Source: Gymnogyps californianus
Taxonomy: Eukaryota; Chordata; Aves; Accipitriformes; Cathartidae
Assembly: GCF_018139145.2 (NCBI RefSeq)
Contig: NC_059471.1
Span: forward strand, 208,525,494-208,589,493
Direction of reading: 5' to 3'
DNA length: 64,000 nucleotides
Under the pieces are notes generated by a model, which had not been told where the DNA came from, did not search any database, and was given only the letters and a program-made list of their open reading frames with translations. A program made the translations under genes and the position numbers. Shown here piece after piece: positions 48,519 to 63,800 of this stretch (position 1 is its first letter; each line of letters begins with the position of its first letter).

Positions 48519-51500
48519 GTGCTAAAAAGTAATACCCTGGCACCAGAAACCGTAACATTTTATTCAGTCAGAAGGTTTCAAAATCTAAAATCTTAAATAT
48601 AAAGGTCTATTTTATAGAGTGGTAGAGCAATCAGCAAGTTATTCCTAATGCCCTAAGATTTTGCTTTGGCTCCAGAAAAAAATGAAAGCACTCATGGAAC
48701 TTTGTCAGCTGGTTTGTTGTTGCTAACGATCTCTTCTTTTTCTCCCACACCGAGTGTTAAAGAGTTGTAAATACTGCAGCAGATTACCAGAAAAGGACAG
48801 AGGAATCGGTGTTTCTCCCATGTGTCAGGAATTATCTGCTCCTTAATTTTAATAGGGTTGGGACTGCTGAATATTCCGCTCAATTATAAACAGATGAAAT
48901 ACAGAATATGACAACACAAGGATGACCTACTTCCTCAAGTGATGGCAATTCTGAAATGTGTATGCCCTTACCTTACTTCAAGATACATCCCAGCACCTTC
49001 AGAAAAAGCTCAAATTTTGTGTCTTTTTAGCAACTGCTCTGTCATTTGGGAATTTTTATTTTAGTAATTAGATTTGATAGATAATGGGATTTTTATGTGT
49101 ATAGTGTCTGTGTATACTTTAATTTCCTTTAGTTATTTTGCTGAAGGCCCTTAGAGGCTTAGAATTATGCTGTCAATGCACAAAAATGGATCACTAGTGT
49201 ATACATCATCATAGATGCAAAAGAAGCAAAGCTGTCGAAAAATAACTGCTTTTTTATTGTGGAGGGGGAACATTGCTATACTTGTTTTTACTCTGCATCT
49301 AACTGCATTGTCATATGTTTGTTGCTTTTGTTCATGCACTGTTATAACAAGATGACTAATAGTTCTCCTTTGTATTGGCAGGTTTACCTGTAGGGGTGCT
49401 GTTGCCCAAAGCAAAGGAATGAGCCTTCCTCCTCAGTCTTACTCACACAGAGAAATTCCCATCAAGCATTTTACTGCCTCTGGTGACCACTTCTTTTGTT
49501 ACCATGGCAAAACCAACCCCAATGAAGGAAAAAACAACAAAGTGATATGGGCATCATCCAAAGGCCAAAGAAGTCAATGGAAGAGCCTCCAGCACTTCAG
49601 TGGAATTGCGATGATTAAGATCTGTGTCCACTTTGAGAAATTCTGGATGACAATGAAAATCCACAAACATTATCTGAAATGGAATAAATCTTTTTTTACA
49701 ACTGTGCAAGGAAAAGATTCTGAGACTGTAGCTCCTTTAGACAATTATATATCATACTTGCAGTGTCTGTCATGATAACATTGAAAGATCTCCAGGTGCG
49801 ACCACAATATAAATTTGTAATAATACTAACCTCTAATTCACACGGAATGATACCCTGTAAGCCTATGGGTTGAACGTTTTCATTAGTGAATCTATAAAAT
49901 TGAATTTAGGAAAGCCTGTTAACAGTCAATGTTTTAACAAGGGAGGGTTAAAAAAGTCTCTCCTATAATAAATATACTCTTGATTTTCCATCTCTACCAA
50001 AGTTTCATTAAAATATGTATCCTACTGTTGATTTTTTTAGTTCAAATGAAGAATATCTACCTTATGTACATACTTTATGTTTTTACCTTTACATACAAAC
50101 TTTCCAGACTCTGTGCTATGGCTTTGTTTTAGAATACATACTATCATCTATTTTTTATTGTATTTCCAATATGAATATCTGAAGAGTTAGGTATGTGGAG
50201 TGACATTTAAGTTTGCGTATTGGGTTTTCTGCTGAAGTGTAATGCTCCAAGTTTTTTTCAGAGTGCTTCCACAGTTAACTGCTGTCCTCTAGTCAAAGAA
50301 AGAACCCATCCCTATCGCCCCAAGTCAGTGTACCCTTCTTTCGCTGTGATGAACTCCGTAAAAGGTTAAGAGGATCCATAGGGGAATCAGATCTATCCGT
50401 ACTCACACCAGTTTCCTCCTCTGGAAGGAAACTGTGCATGCTCAATACTGCAAACTATATTGGTAGTCACAGGTATTCATGATACTGCCTTAAAAGACAA
50501 TACAATTTTTAGAAACCAAGAAGCCAATCAAACAAACATGAACTAGATTTCTTTTTCATTTTCTTTTTGTTTTTTTAAGTCTTTAAGATATTTTTGAATA
50601 TTGACTTTTACAACAAAATATGCATGAAAATCAGATGTGGAGAGATTTCTGTCCTTACACATCAATGACAACACCATCTTTATATCAAGCAGTCTTCCAA
50701 TCCACAGAGTCCATCCCAGCATGTTTTCAATATTATTTCGGCATCTCGCTTTCCACTCACAAAAGACACTGGAGATGCAGTGTTTACTTCCAGGATAAGA
50801 AGAAAATAATTACATTCCTAAACATATTTCAGCATATATCTGACATAGTCAGATGACAATTGTTACAATGGCATTCTCTTTCACAGGTTCTTTTAAGGAG
50901 ATTCCCAATTAGACGACTAAACCAATTTCAATTTACTTGCATCCATGACAAATGAACATGCTGTTGTGCATTAATTAACAGCAGTATATGACCTCTATTT
51001 ATATTATTCTTAACTTGCTTTGATAGTATTATTGTAGTTATTTCATTTAGATCATATAGACCAAAGAAATCCAAGGTTGTGTTAGTGTCTGAAGTAAAAG
51101 CCAGTTTTTAATAACTGGTTATTTACAAACTAGTTTACACTGAGCTTTAAAAATGTTAGGTTATTGTAATCCTTCTTGGCTATATGTAGATGTTGAGTAG
51201 CACTAGTATGCTCCTTTGTACCCTTTATTATAACAGTCTCAAAGAATAACTGTTTTCTATGCCTTCTAGCAGCTGAATCACTATTCCCCACACAACTGGT
51301 CAGCAGAGAGAGTGAGTATTCCCATCTCATCATTGTTATTATTTGTTCTGAACTGACAAAATGTCTAGTGTCACAGATGGCACTAAAACAACACATAATT
51401 CCATCCCCTGAAGAGTTTGTGGTCTATTCAGTCCTGTGTTCAATGTTGACCTTTTATGAAGAGTCTAGAGAAAATCGTTTTTGTTCAAAATCTAGGGCTT

Positions 51501-52343
51501 AGCTATGGAACTAGATGAGATGAGTTCTGTAGTAAAAAGGAGGACTATTCTTAATGTTTCAGAGTGCTTAGTGCTCAGTGGATCTTTATCACGTCTCAGA
51601 ACACATATTTGATGATAAACTACAAATACAACCTTTTTATCTGAACCTTAATGGATCACATTAATAAACAGCTCAACCATTCTCTGTAAAATCTCTTTTA
51701 TTTTGGTCATCCCCAATAGAAATACAGAGACAACTGATATACATCATTATTCTGAAAAGTCATTTTGCATTTTGTTTGCTCTTGCAAACCAGATAATCCT
51801 AAAACTAACATATGCAGTTCATTTCAACAATATGCTTTGCAAAAACAAAAATCTCTGCTAAGACAGATAGAAATGCGTCTGGCTCTTGCTCATATTTAGC
51901 CTATTACTGCATGAATAGTCCTTTTTATGAAGAGGGATCTGCATGCTATTTCACGTAAGTGGAAGTGGCTGATCTACGCTCCAAGTGAAATGCTATGGAG
52001 GAGGACAGAAATACTTCAAGAATAGAAGGGGTTTTTTTCACTCCTAGCACCATCCAGTCTCATCTCACCTAAATTTTAATACTTAACTGAGGAGCTAAAG
52101 TTTTGACCCTGGCTACTCAAATTCACTCACGAGGCTATGGGGCATTATCTCCAGATACAAACACCATTGGTGGGCTGACTCCTGTACCTATTCCCAATTA
52201 GGGAGAGAGCCTGCAGCGAACTATGCTCCAGACATACCTCACTTCAAGGATGAATTTGAGATGTGCTGAGAGCCTACACTAAAGTCCAAAGATAAACCTT
52301 TCTTAAAATGATAGCCTGAAGTAAGGTCCTAAATCTGTAGTCT

Positions 52344-52410
52344 GATACCTAAATAAATGGTCTGATTTTCAAAAGCTCTAAACACCTAAAGATACTTCCA
52401 CTGACTCCCA
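52344..52410. repeat. Possible old reptilian interspersed repeat
   Basis: CTAAATAAATGGTCTGATTT, then TCAAAAGCTCTAAACACCTA and CACTGACTCCCA resemble a common turtle/crocodile repeat with text like CTGATTTTCAAAAGTGCTGA and CCCATTGACTTC. This was recognised from memory only. Confidence 0.3.
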
Positions 52411-53910
52411 TTTTTCAGTTCATCTCTTCTGTTTGAAACTTACTTTAATCAGAACCACAGTGTGCATATCTGTTTCATCACTTATGTTTATTGCACTTGG
52501 CTTTATCATTTGAGTTTATTATCATTTAGTAATGATTTATGTATAATGTTTGCTCTCCGTGTTATGTGACTGATATGTGAATCCTTTAGGTGCCTGAAAA
52601 TGAGGGGGAAAGGCAAAGAAACAAGCAGACAAAAGGACTGGGGAATAATTCATAGTCAAGGAAACAGACTATTCTCAAGGAAGAGAGCACAAGTCCAGCA
52701 GAAAGTGGAGGAAAATCACTTACTTGGCTTTGGAAAATTGTATTAATCATTAACTACAAATACAGTAAGAAGATTGCATATAACCTTTTCCTGATATATT
52801 GGCAGCTGCCATGGCAGTAAAGAGATAATAAAGTAAACAAAGGAAATAGATATTACGTCTGTGCAGAATTACCATGATGCTGTGTGATACAATACACGCT
52901 GAGAAGCACATATACCTTCCAGCAACTCCTTGAGCTCTTCCCAATGGACATCTCTCCTAAACACCCAAAATGAGGAGGTGAAAATCGTACTGACCTCCCT
53001 GCTTTAAGATCATGACAAGGGCAGTGTGAAGAGATGGCAGAGCACAAGAGCACAGAAACAGTCACAGCTGCCAGCTCCTACAAAAACACTGGCTGGTTTT
53101 GTAACATATGGGTCAGAATAACACTTTATCATTAGGTGTGGCCATTTTCACTGATAAGAGGCAAATTCCCAGGCTTTGAGGAAACGCAGTCCAAAGTCCA
53201 GGGAAAGGTAAAGGGAGAGATGAGGTGCAGGTGCAAAAGGGGAAAAACAAGCTTTTTTAGTGTCTTGGCTTCTGCCTCCTTTGAGATTTATGCTGATTAT
53301 GTCTCGAGAAGACTGTGGTAGACACATTTTAACTAATACTAACCTTTTCTGAATGTCCTGCACATTGATTTTACCTTGCACTTCCCTGCCTACAATTTTG
53401 CCCTTTTACAGCCACACAATAGGAAATACTGGAAAGATTGTCTTAAAAAGGAATATGCCATTTAGTCAGCAAGATAATTCTGTCAAATATTGCAACTCAT
53501 AAAAGCGGAGCATGCTGTGTACTTCCATAATCTGGCAAATATGTACACAAAGAATTAAAAATAAAACATTTTTCTTGGAAAACTTCAGACCAGTATTCAT
53601 TAAAATTTCTTCTCAGTATTTCTTACAGGAACACGCTTGCAATCTGTTTAAAAGCATAACATACTGTGATGCTACAGTATGACTTAAAGCAGATGTTTTC
53701 TTGGTGTTTAATGTGCAAATAAATCCTATATACTCCAGCAATCATACATAATAAGCTTGAGTTTACTTTCAAGAGACACCATGAGTACAATTACGCAAAG
53801 AAAATACCAAATAATCTAAACCCATGTAAGTCTGCCCAAAACAAATGTACTGCTAACTCTCAATATAAATATTAAATATAAGAGGAAAAGAAAGGTTTTA
53901 ACTGCTAGGA

Positions 53911-53943
53911 AAAAACAAAACAAAACAACACAAAACAAAACAA
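53911..53943. repeat. AAAAC-type simple repeat
   Basis: Repeated AAAAC units with slight variation, an intronic low-complexity stretch. Confidence 0.85.
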
Positions 53944-54814
53944 AGCCAGTGAAATGAGGGGACTTAATTTTTCTGTCTTGTTAGTGTTATAAATCAGTGG
54001 TAGCTCCTTGTAAGTAAGTATGGGTAAGACCCCAAAACATTGAGTTCAACTATGGTAAGAGTACTCAGTTCCCCAGTGGACTTGCAATGCCTGGTAACAG
54101 ACACATGCATTATGCTGTCACCTCTCGCTGAAGTTTCATAGTCAGGGTAAAACCTCAAACTGTATCATCTACAGAGTCCAAGAGTGCATTCATAAAATGG
54201 AGCTTTTTAAAATATTCTTACTTGTATTTTATGATGAAATAGTTGTTTCTGTAAGACTGAATAAGTTTCAATGAAAACTCCACAATTATTTCTAAACAAA
54301 AATACCAAATGTTTCCAATCTCCTGGAATGCTACATTAATTACTTGAAGATTATTTGTTTTAACCTCGTAAAATTCAGTTTTTCATGTCTCAAAATACAC
54401 ATGGTACTGCTTTAGTGATTATGAAGTGGGAAAAAACCTCTACACAGACAGCAAAAAACAAAGTGCCCCCAAAATGATCTTCCTGCAGTCCTTAGTTGCT
54501 CTTTCACTACTTTTTGCCATCTCCAGAAGAATAAAGAATCCTCTCGAAGCAACTACGTTAGTTCAGCTTTATTTAATACTAATTACACAATTACTTAGCT
54601 AGTTAAGATGATTCAGAATTTTTCCTTGATGAGAAGACAGAGGATCCCTCCCCACATCTTCAGCCAATTGCTCTAAGATATTAAATTTTTCGTGAAAAGG
54701 GCAAATCAATAATCGTACACTCATACATGTATGAGCGATACACAGACGGACATTCACATGCATACACATGTATGCAGAGCACTGTAGGAAGCCAAACAAA
54801 CTCACTCAGTATAT

Positions 54815-55035
54815 TCATAGATTCTTATGGCCAGAAGGGGCCGTTATTCTCAACAGATTTGATCCTTTAATGCCAAAATCCATCTAGTTTCACCAAGAGG
54901 TTTCTATTCTCAACCTTTCAGCATTTCTTTTAGAAAGATATGCAAATTTATGGGGGAGGAAATTCTCCATCTTCAAAGTTAATTGTTCCAATAATTACTC
55001 TATCTGTAGAAAATCTTTTACATGTAGACTCTTAA
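54815..55035 (-). mobile_element. Ancient CR1/L3-like 3' region, reverse orientation
   Basis: The plus strand begins CATAGATTCTTATGGCCAGA followed by AGGGGCCGTTATT, the reverse complement of a CR1-type end, then CATCTAGTTTCACC, GGAGGAAATTCTCCATC and AATTGTTCCAATAATTACTC. These blocks appear in the order known from old sauropsid CR1 copies. Borders are approximate. Confidence 0.7.
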
Positions 55036-57817
55036 ATGACACAAAAAATACAAAAAAGCTAGTGAAAATATGAATTTTGAATTATATTTGTCTTTCTAAG
55101 GAATCATATTAAAACTTTAAAAAGTTAAACTTTAAAGCAAGTATTGCAAGACCAAAATTCACGAGATACAAGTTCAGCATTTTCCAACATCATGTAGCTG
55201 GACTATAAATGTATGTCATACTCAAAGTCCCTTTTGGCAATAAATATCACAGTTATTCTGTCATGCAAATAACTTCTGTTTTAAACTAGACAAAACTTTA
55301 CAACAATAATGCTAAAAAATAGAATAAATATGGCTGTACTTATTTTGAAATCACACTATTTCCATTTGTATTTTAAATCATACTTATTGGTTTTGTACCT
55401 TATGTAAGATTTAACAAACCTTATTCTTGTGGTTAACACCACGTTTGTATCATTCTCACAATGATGTCAGCACAAACTGCATGGAAGCTTAACTTTTATC
55501 CTGAAAGCACAGCCTGTCTTCAACCATGTTTTAGAAGGGTATTTGATGGTAAAATGTCCTTAGTAAAACTTCTGGATATATTGCAAATTGTAGAAAACTT
55601 TTAGAAATATTTTAAAATACTTTTAATGTAGAATGTTACTGGGTTCTAAGGCTAACTGCTCTTTTTACTCTATTGACAAGAACCCATCTGTCCTTTTGGA
55701 AGTAAACAATTCTCTTACTTTAGTTCTACACCCAAAATACTAACTTACATCACAAAAGCGAACAAAAATTTTAATTCTCCAAACCTTGGACTGAATTCTA
55801 CCTTTTTATGCCTTATTAAAAAAAAACCCAAACAAAACAAAGAACATCAATAGCAAATAAGTAAGTAAGAGCAACATTCATTTGAATTTTTACATTGTCA
55901 GCTTTTGTTTCTTCATGATTTCCTATGTGTATTACAATTAGCCATCTATCAAATGTGTTGCTGTTATTCGGAATAGACTGATCTTTTCTCATTGAAAGTC
56001 AATTTTCAAGTCTTAATTAATCTTGAAGCATTTGCTCAACCCTTGAAATACTCTTTTAAAAAACCTGTTTACATCATAGATAACATAACATGATGCAATC
56101 TTCCAGGATGAGTGATACTAATGTTAGCTTCTAATTAATTTAATTGTAGGTTCCCTATTAAGTCAAGAACAAACATCTGGAGATAAAAATGACACACAAG
56201 TCAATAGCTCTCAGTTGTTTGATGAAAAGTCAGAAGTAAAAAAAAAACCAAACCCAAACCCCAAAACTTCTTCCTTCATAAGTTTTGTATTACGTTCTTT
56301 CTTCTCCCCTTCTCTTTCCTCTCTTTCTAGTCATGTGGGTGGAAAAAAAAAAGAAAAAAAGGAGACAGAAGAGAAGCTGAACAAGAAGAGTCAGCTGGGT
56401 TAGACATGTCATAAACGAACACACAAAATGCATTTTTCTGGAAAAGAAAAAATTTTTTCATTTGTTAATGAAAAAAATGTGTTAATCTGTTCTCTAGGCT
56501 ATAACAGTCCAAATTCAGCCAATGGAATTCAGGTGATTAAACTAAACTGAAGGTCTTATCCAGCTAGCACCTTCACTGTTCTGTGTAAAAATCCTGAGCA
56601 AAAATTTTACATGCTTTTTTATGGTAATTTTATTCCTCTTCAGAGACAGATCCACAGCTTTCTCTGCTATTTATAACCTCTCCACTCTCCTCAGGATATT
56701 CATATAAGAAATGGTCTGAAAATAATGAAATAACAACATTTTACAAAAAAAGAAGTGGAACAGACTTTGCTGGTTATCTCTAAATCTCCTTATTTTTCTA
56801 AAATGATCACAATTTCCAGAAAAAAAAAAACCCAGCCTTTTGGTAAAACCATTTAAAATGATTCTTTAGTTCTTGGCTTTGTGGCACCTGAACAACTTAG
56901 CTAGTTTATTGTCACCTTAATTCATAACTTATAAAACCAGGATATAATATTTTTACATGTCTGGTCTGTTTTTTTTTTAAAGCAAGATATCTTTGGAATA
57001 GAAACTGACTCATATTTTTATGCAACTATATAGTTTAAATTAGGAATTGTCATTTACATTCTAATTTTTTTTTTTAATCATATATATCATGTAAGCCAAT
57101 TTAAAAAAAAAAAAAAATAAACTTTTTTGGTAAAATAAGCATCTGCCCGAGTTAAAAAAAATCAGTTATGCTCTATATTGGTAGAAATTTTAAATAACCA
57201 CAGACAGCAAGAGCATTTGTAAACATGGGCTATGGAGAGCTGCAGACATAAATGCATGAAGAGTGTATTACAGAGATCATAACTCCAGATGTATGGCACA
57301 GAGAATGCAAATTTCATTCTAAAACATAACAGAAATTATCATATCTATATTATAGTCTATGTAATCAATTCCCAAGCCTTTGACACTAGAATAATATACA
57401 GTGTGCTTGTAAAATGAACCATTTATGGAGCTCTCTTCAAAAAAACATCTCTAGGCAATGAAGTGGAAAGTTCACATCTGTCTTCAAGGGCAGAACTGGA
57501 AGCAGTTTCCAGTGTGCACAAGTGAATTTTTGTACATCGAAGCAGTTACAATTATGTCCTCCAATAATTTGCATTTAATATAAATCCAGTACTTCAGAAA
57601 GAATCTTTTTTATTTAAAGATGGCACTTGGATACAATCATTCTTATTATTCTGCAAAGACAACTAAGCAGATTTTTTTAAAAAGCTTGAATTTTTACTGC
57701 TGTGTTTTCAGATTTTTGCAGTATAAATTTACTTTTTTCTGTTTCAAATACAATTAAAATATAGTTAAAAGCAGTAATTCCAACACAAAAGTGTTTACAT
57801 TACACTAGTATCTGTAA

Positions 57818-57834
57818 AAAAAAAAAAAAAAAAT
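57818..57834. repeat. Poly-A run
   Basis: A run of about 17 A in AT-rich intronic DNA. There is no recognisable retroposed body in front of it. Confidence 0.85.
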
Positions 57835-60800
57835 TGTGCAAATAATTATTTCAACTGACTATTCATTCCATAGTCATGTTTGGGCAGCTAAACCACAACC
57901 CAAAATGCCTAGCTAGATTCATAAAATTCACCATTCATGAGGTTTTTTTAGGAGATCTTATTGTTGGTTGAACATTTACCTGTGTAACCAATCTGACAGA
58001 TTCATTTTATCATGGTATTTATCGTTGTTTTGCTTAAATGTTCCTGGTTATGCTACATTGACACTTAGAAAAAACATTATACTTTAATGCTTCATTAGAT
58101 ACTTTTCCATCATAGTTAAAAAATGTACATTACAACTATAATGTATTATAGTAAAACTGTAGATAGCTCAGAAATTACCAGCTCTTTTCAGCTCTCTCTT
58201 TCTAATGGAGTACTTGCCCAATAAATCTTCACTGGGCATTGCACCTTACAAAACTAATTTGTTGATATTTTTCAATAAGTATGCCATATAATATTACTGA
58301 AACATTCCTTAGAAATGACTTATAAGAAAAGTATTGCTATCAATAATCATTAATGAATTTCATTGGTGATGTTGATTATGCCAGTAGGAAAACAAAGCCA
58401 TATCTGCTACAATGTTGAGTATTTTAGGACAAAAATTTAACTATGTAATTGCAAAATAAATTGTGATGAACAGAAGAAGCCAGAGAAGAACGAAGTCTGT
58501 TTTTATCTAGTTTTACGTAAAAGGATTCACCGAATTAAATCAACAAACCCCATGAACTGATGTAACAAACACATGCATAAATAAAAGTAGGAAATGGTCT
58601 AAGAGTTTAACAAAAATCTAAATAACACAGCAAAACTCATTAATTACAAGAGTTGGGGAAAACAGACTGTACCACAGTGCAAGGCTTGACAGGATGAATG
58701 CTCACAAACAGACATCACTGAAAAGAACTGGGAAACCCAACTGCTGGAGAACGAAGCACAACAAAACCCAGAGGACCTTGGGCAGCTCCAAGTTAACAAA
58801 GAACACCCTTTACTCTCAGCCCATCAATAAAGATCCTTCTCAGAAAAATGCTGATTTAAAAAAGGGGGAAAAGAGTGCTGTTCTGTCTGCTAAGCCTTCA
58901 TGCTTCAATAAGTAATTTGTGTTATATAACAGCAGTAAGTACGATAACAATACACTTTAAGAAAAATACATATCTGTAGGACTGGCTAATCTGCTTTTAG
59001 AGCTTCCTCTCTAAAACCTGATGAACCCTCTAGGAAGTTGTATTGTTTGCTAGTTTGATTTGAAAAACATGTCATTGTGAATCTGTTGTAAAAGCTTACT
59101 GTCTGCCAAAGCATGGGGTTGAAAACTGATGTCCAAATATAATTTTTAAGAGCTTCTTCTTAATATGAATAAATTTTAATCAGTATGTCAGAAAATGAAT
59201 CCATTTTGTCAAAAGGACTATCCAAAGCATCTATGCTTGATAGAGCTTTTTATGCAACCAATTAGGAAATAAACTCACTGAGTTTCCAGAATTATTGGAG
59301 ATATGAAAATATGTCCTACCCGGTCTGAATAAAAAGACTGTAAGTAAATAAAAGACTCAAATGAAGCTCTAGAAATTATTAAAAGTCATACTGAATATCA
59401 CGCGGTACTTCAAACTCAGGCTACTTTTCCTAAATGCCACTCAACAATGTAAATGCAGTTTGTATTTGCTGTCCAAAACCACCCACAACCCTTCTCAAGC
59501 CGACCCAGATTGGTTCTACTTGGTTTAAACTCTCCACGTTTAGCTGGAAAGTGTCATCATCTTACATTATCTTTACAGTGATGAAAGGCATGAAATATTT
59601 CTAAAATGTCTTCTTGTGAAAAAACTGCACGACCACATTACATTTTTATAAAGTGTCTATATTTCTAATGAGACACTAAGAGATGGCTAAGTGAACAAAA
59701 AACCACTGTAAAATGGAGCAGACCAAGGGGACCTGGAAAATGTCATTTGAGGGCAACAGTGAGATTGCATTTGAGGAAGCTCAGAGAATTGGTACATTTT
59801 TTGTGCTATCTTCTGTTCTCATTACAGTTTGACAATTTTCACCAGAACAAATTAAGTTTGTGATATTTTCTATTCTCATTACAAACTATGTGACAAGAAT
59901 GCATCATAAATTTGCCATTTTCTATCTCTTTTACAATCATTATTACAAGAATAAATTGTATCGGCATTCATGGCTGATAGTTTATCACCCTGTGCACAGA
60001 TCCACTAGATAGATAGATAAGCAGTATCTGACTTTAATCTCACATTTACCTGGTGAGATTTACAAGTGTCATCAGTAAAACTGAGACCTTTGCAAATTTA
60101 TGCAAATGTCATGTCAGATATAAGTAAACATGAGGCTAATCTACAGAGTTCAGATGCAAAAAACCCCAGAGAATCTGGTGCAGCAACAGATGAGGTGGGA
60201 ATAAATAATATTTATCTCTCTCTTCTTTAGTCTCTCCTTCTGATCTAGGCCATTTATTATAAATTCTACTCAGTTTCTGCAGACCTAATTTATGTTTTCT
60301 AAAAGATTACTCTTTCTCCAGACTCCACCATTCTTTCTCCTGTCCTACATGGATGATGATGTGTTGCATTAAGACAGTTTGCTCATTTCAGGATGTCAAA
60401 GTCCTGTTCAGACTTTAATTCACAATGCTCATAAGAAAAAGCTAAGAACCATTACAGCATTCTGTGGAATAATCAAAATGCAATGGAGAAGTTATGATTT
60501 CTTTTAGACCATCTAGTGAACCAGACACAAGCCCAGAAGTTGACCTCTAGTTCAGTGTCTGTATTTCCTCTTCCCCCCGCTCACATTAAATTTGAGGAAA
60601 TCCAATTTTATATTTTGGTAGAAAAGGGAAACAAAGGAAAAGGAAATGTCCCAATAATTTGATGATAAATGTTATAAACTCCTATTTTATATGGTATTCC
60701 AGAAAAGTGTCAGGTAAGAATATATAGATCATTTCTCATCTAGGAATACGACTCTTACTAAGGCCTTTTTTTAATTCTATATAGGAAGAGTGTGGCCATT

Positions 60801-63800
60801 CTAAAAGGGTTAAAGAAAGAATCTGCACAAACTCCAGTTAGCTTTCTAAGAATATTGTAATACAATTATTATTTCCACACAAAAAGATCTCTAGATGCTA
60901 AAGAGTATCCAATCTTGATGTGGTAATAGCATTTGCTGACTTAGGCAATACGCATCCAGAACAGAAGCACAGTGGTGACTGTAGTCACATTCAAAAACTG
61001 CTGATGTGTTTCAATGCACATCAGTAATTGCCATTGGAAAAAAAATGTCAATAAATCATGACAGGCATCTTGAAGTTATGTGTTTCCCATAAAACTCATC
61101 TGAACTGTTAAAGAATCATTGTGATTTAAGGTAGGTCTGTTGAAGTTCATCCTAAACAGACCACTTGAAATTAAGATTCAGGATGTTGTAAGGTAATGAA
61201 ATTGTTTCTTGTGCAGAACCTGTGAAAAATAAGATTATTTAAACTGCAGAAGGGTCAATAACAATTCCTCGAATATAGAACGCTTTAACTGAAGTCAATT
61301 AGATCTGTTCAGCCCACGGTGGCTGAAGAGAATATCTGAAATGCTTTGTGTGTGTGTATGTATGTTTGTTTACATGCAAATTTTAAGTTTCTAGGTCTGT
61401 AGGCTACTGGTATTCACTGCAAAAGCCACCCAGCCTTGATAGAAAAATGAAATATTCTATTTTTGTACCTGGAGTCACCATAATCTCAATTGGAATCAGC
61501 TCAATTTGTAAATAGTTAACTCAGCAGATTCCACTTTAGTATTGAATAGAAAAGACGATGGAAAAAATAAATGTGAAAGTCCTAGAAAGACAACCTTTGA
61601 AGGCTCCCCAGCCTGTCTTCTGGAAAACCCAGAAAAAGAACTAAGAACCACAGAACTGTAAATCTATCTCCCCCTCTTCAAGTATATAAACACCATCTCA
61701 GCTAAAAGATTCAGAACAGATGTCAGTGGGACATTAATCTCACCTGACTTGAAACACCTAACAGAATCTATCTGAGATAGTTACACTAAACTAATTTTAC
61801 GGTGTATGAGAAGAAGCATGCATCTCAAGAACACAAGTCATTGTCTTATTTATCTGTCTTAAAATTAGATACAACACAGGCCTAAAACATTTTAAGGGAG
61901 AAAATTAGACATTAAATCTGTACCCTGCTGAGCCATTACACCATTTTATCTCAAGAGAGGCACAAGTCATGTTGTTTTGTGCCATCAATCTCCCTTATGG
62001 GCAGGCCTCCATGGCCACATCTACAAATGGGTCAGGGTCTGTTCTCTATCACTGAGGTCAAGAGGCACAGCAGAGCTCCTGTCTATATGGCTTTACTAGC
62101 CCTCCCCCCTAAATACATTTCAGCCAAAACCAGAATGACTTCATCCAGACTGTCTGTTGGGAATATTTTGCATGCTATTATGCAAACTATGACCATAAAT
62201 TGCCTGGATTTTTTAAGTTGGTACATGCTAAAAACACACCAGGGAGCATGCTAGTGATCAACAGTATAGACAGCTTCACAACTGTTCCACAACTCATAAT
62301 TAGTTTACTAATAGTTTATATTGCTTATGGTCTCATTATATCCACTACGTTATGTGAAAACATTATTTCAATACACCTATTTCATTAAATATTTCAATGT
62401 ATTCAGAAGAAACCCATGTTTTAAACCAGACTTTCACTGAAGGAAATTGTTACTTCTGACCAGCTTCAGCACTATAGCTGAAAATAAAAACAGATGGATT
62501 CTCCCTTCTAATTAAAGAATAGAGTTTACTTCTGAATGAACACTATGAATGAATTCACTCAAGATTTAATTTGCCACTAATTAATGACAAGCTCTAAAAC
62601 AGCACAAGGTAGATGATTTGCATCACAAAGCAATTCTTAAAAGAGTGTAGTTTGGTCATTAACCACAATTTGCAAATTATCCCATATAACAGAAAGCAAT
62701 TAATAGTATGAAATTACACATATAGAATCACATATGAGCAGAGTCAAGTTGGTAGAAGGCAGAGAAATGAAAAAAGTTTCTTGCAAGTTCTATATAGGTT
62801 CAGCTGGAGAAAAATATTTTTGTAACAGATGGGACACAGATACCTTCTAACTCTTCCCTACAGAAACTAAATAATGTTATTTATGTAGAGTGCAGAGATA
62901 TGTGTGTTTGAAAGAGTGTATGTACACATAAGCATGTGACATATTCGCTGGTAATCTAGCAAAAGGCCCAACTAAACATAGACTAGGTCCTCAGTTTTCA
63001 GGAAAGACAGAGAAACAGCTGGGTAGAACTGGAGAAAATGTCATTTTTGTACCAAATTTCTATTTACAGAGAATACATAATTTCCCATGAAGTTAAATTA
63101 CACTTTTTCAAAGCATTGCTGTCAAGTCCATTTTTTAATGTTAAAACAGAATGAAATCTGAGGGTTCATATATGCAAGATACACATTGCAATAATTCTAC
63201 TAACCTAATTTTTTACTTAATCTACTTTTTTTTAATTTATTTCTATTGATTATTTCTATTTTTTATATAACCTAAAGTCATAGAGCCTTCACTCAGTTTG
63301 ATCCATGCTCTCTCAGTAATGGGATAAATTGCAAAAGATTTTTTTTCCTCCTGATAAAATATCCTGTATCATTAAAAATAAGGAAAGAGACAGTATACAG
63401 TTCTGGGCAGGCCTGAAAATACTGCATTTCTTTATGAAACTGACTGTCTTGGCAAAAAACTTCAGTACCTACATGGAAAACAATGAAACACATCGTTGTG
63501 AATCTGTTCGGAAAGAATGCTGTCAGTTATGACAGAAGCTAAGCTTTATATTTCTACATTACGAATTCATGTCAACAAGTCCTTTACAGTCTCTTACATA
63601 GTTATACTCAGGTTCCAAAACATATGTATATGTTCTAAAATCTGAAATAGTTTATGACAGGATCATCTGACAATACTTTCCCAGCACAACTTCAATAATC
63701 TGCAGTTCTAACAGCAAGCTACCTCATTTAAACTTATAGATTCGTTTTGGACATACACTTTTCAAATAAAAATGCTATACGTTTATAGAACAGTGATGAG

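Noticed and set aside
49419..49775. Plus-strand frame of 118 residues
   Set aside because: Ordinary composition without any recognised family text; the length can arise by chance in a 64 kb window.
61979..62254. Plus-strand frame of 91 residues in a locally GC-richer patch
   Set aside because: No similarity recognised; could be an unrecognised repeat, but no evidence for a gene.
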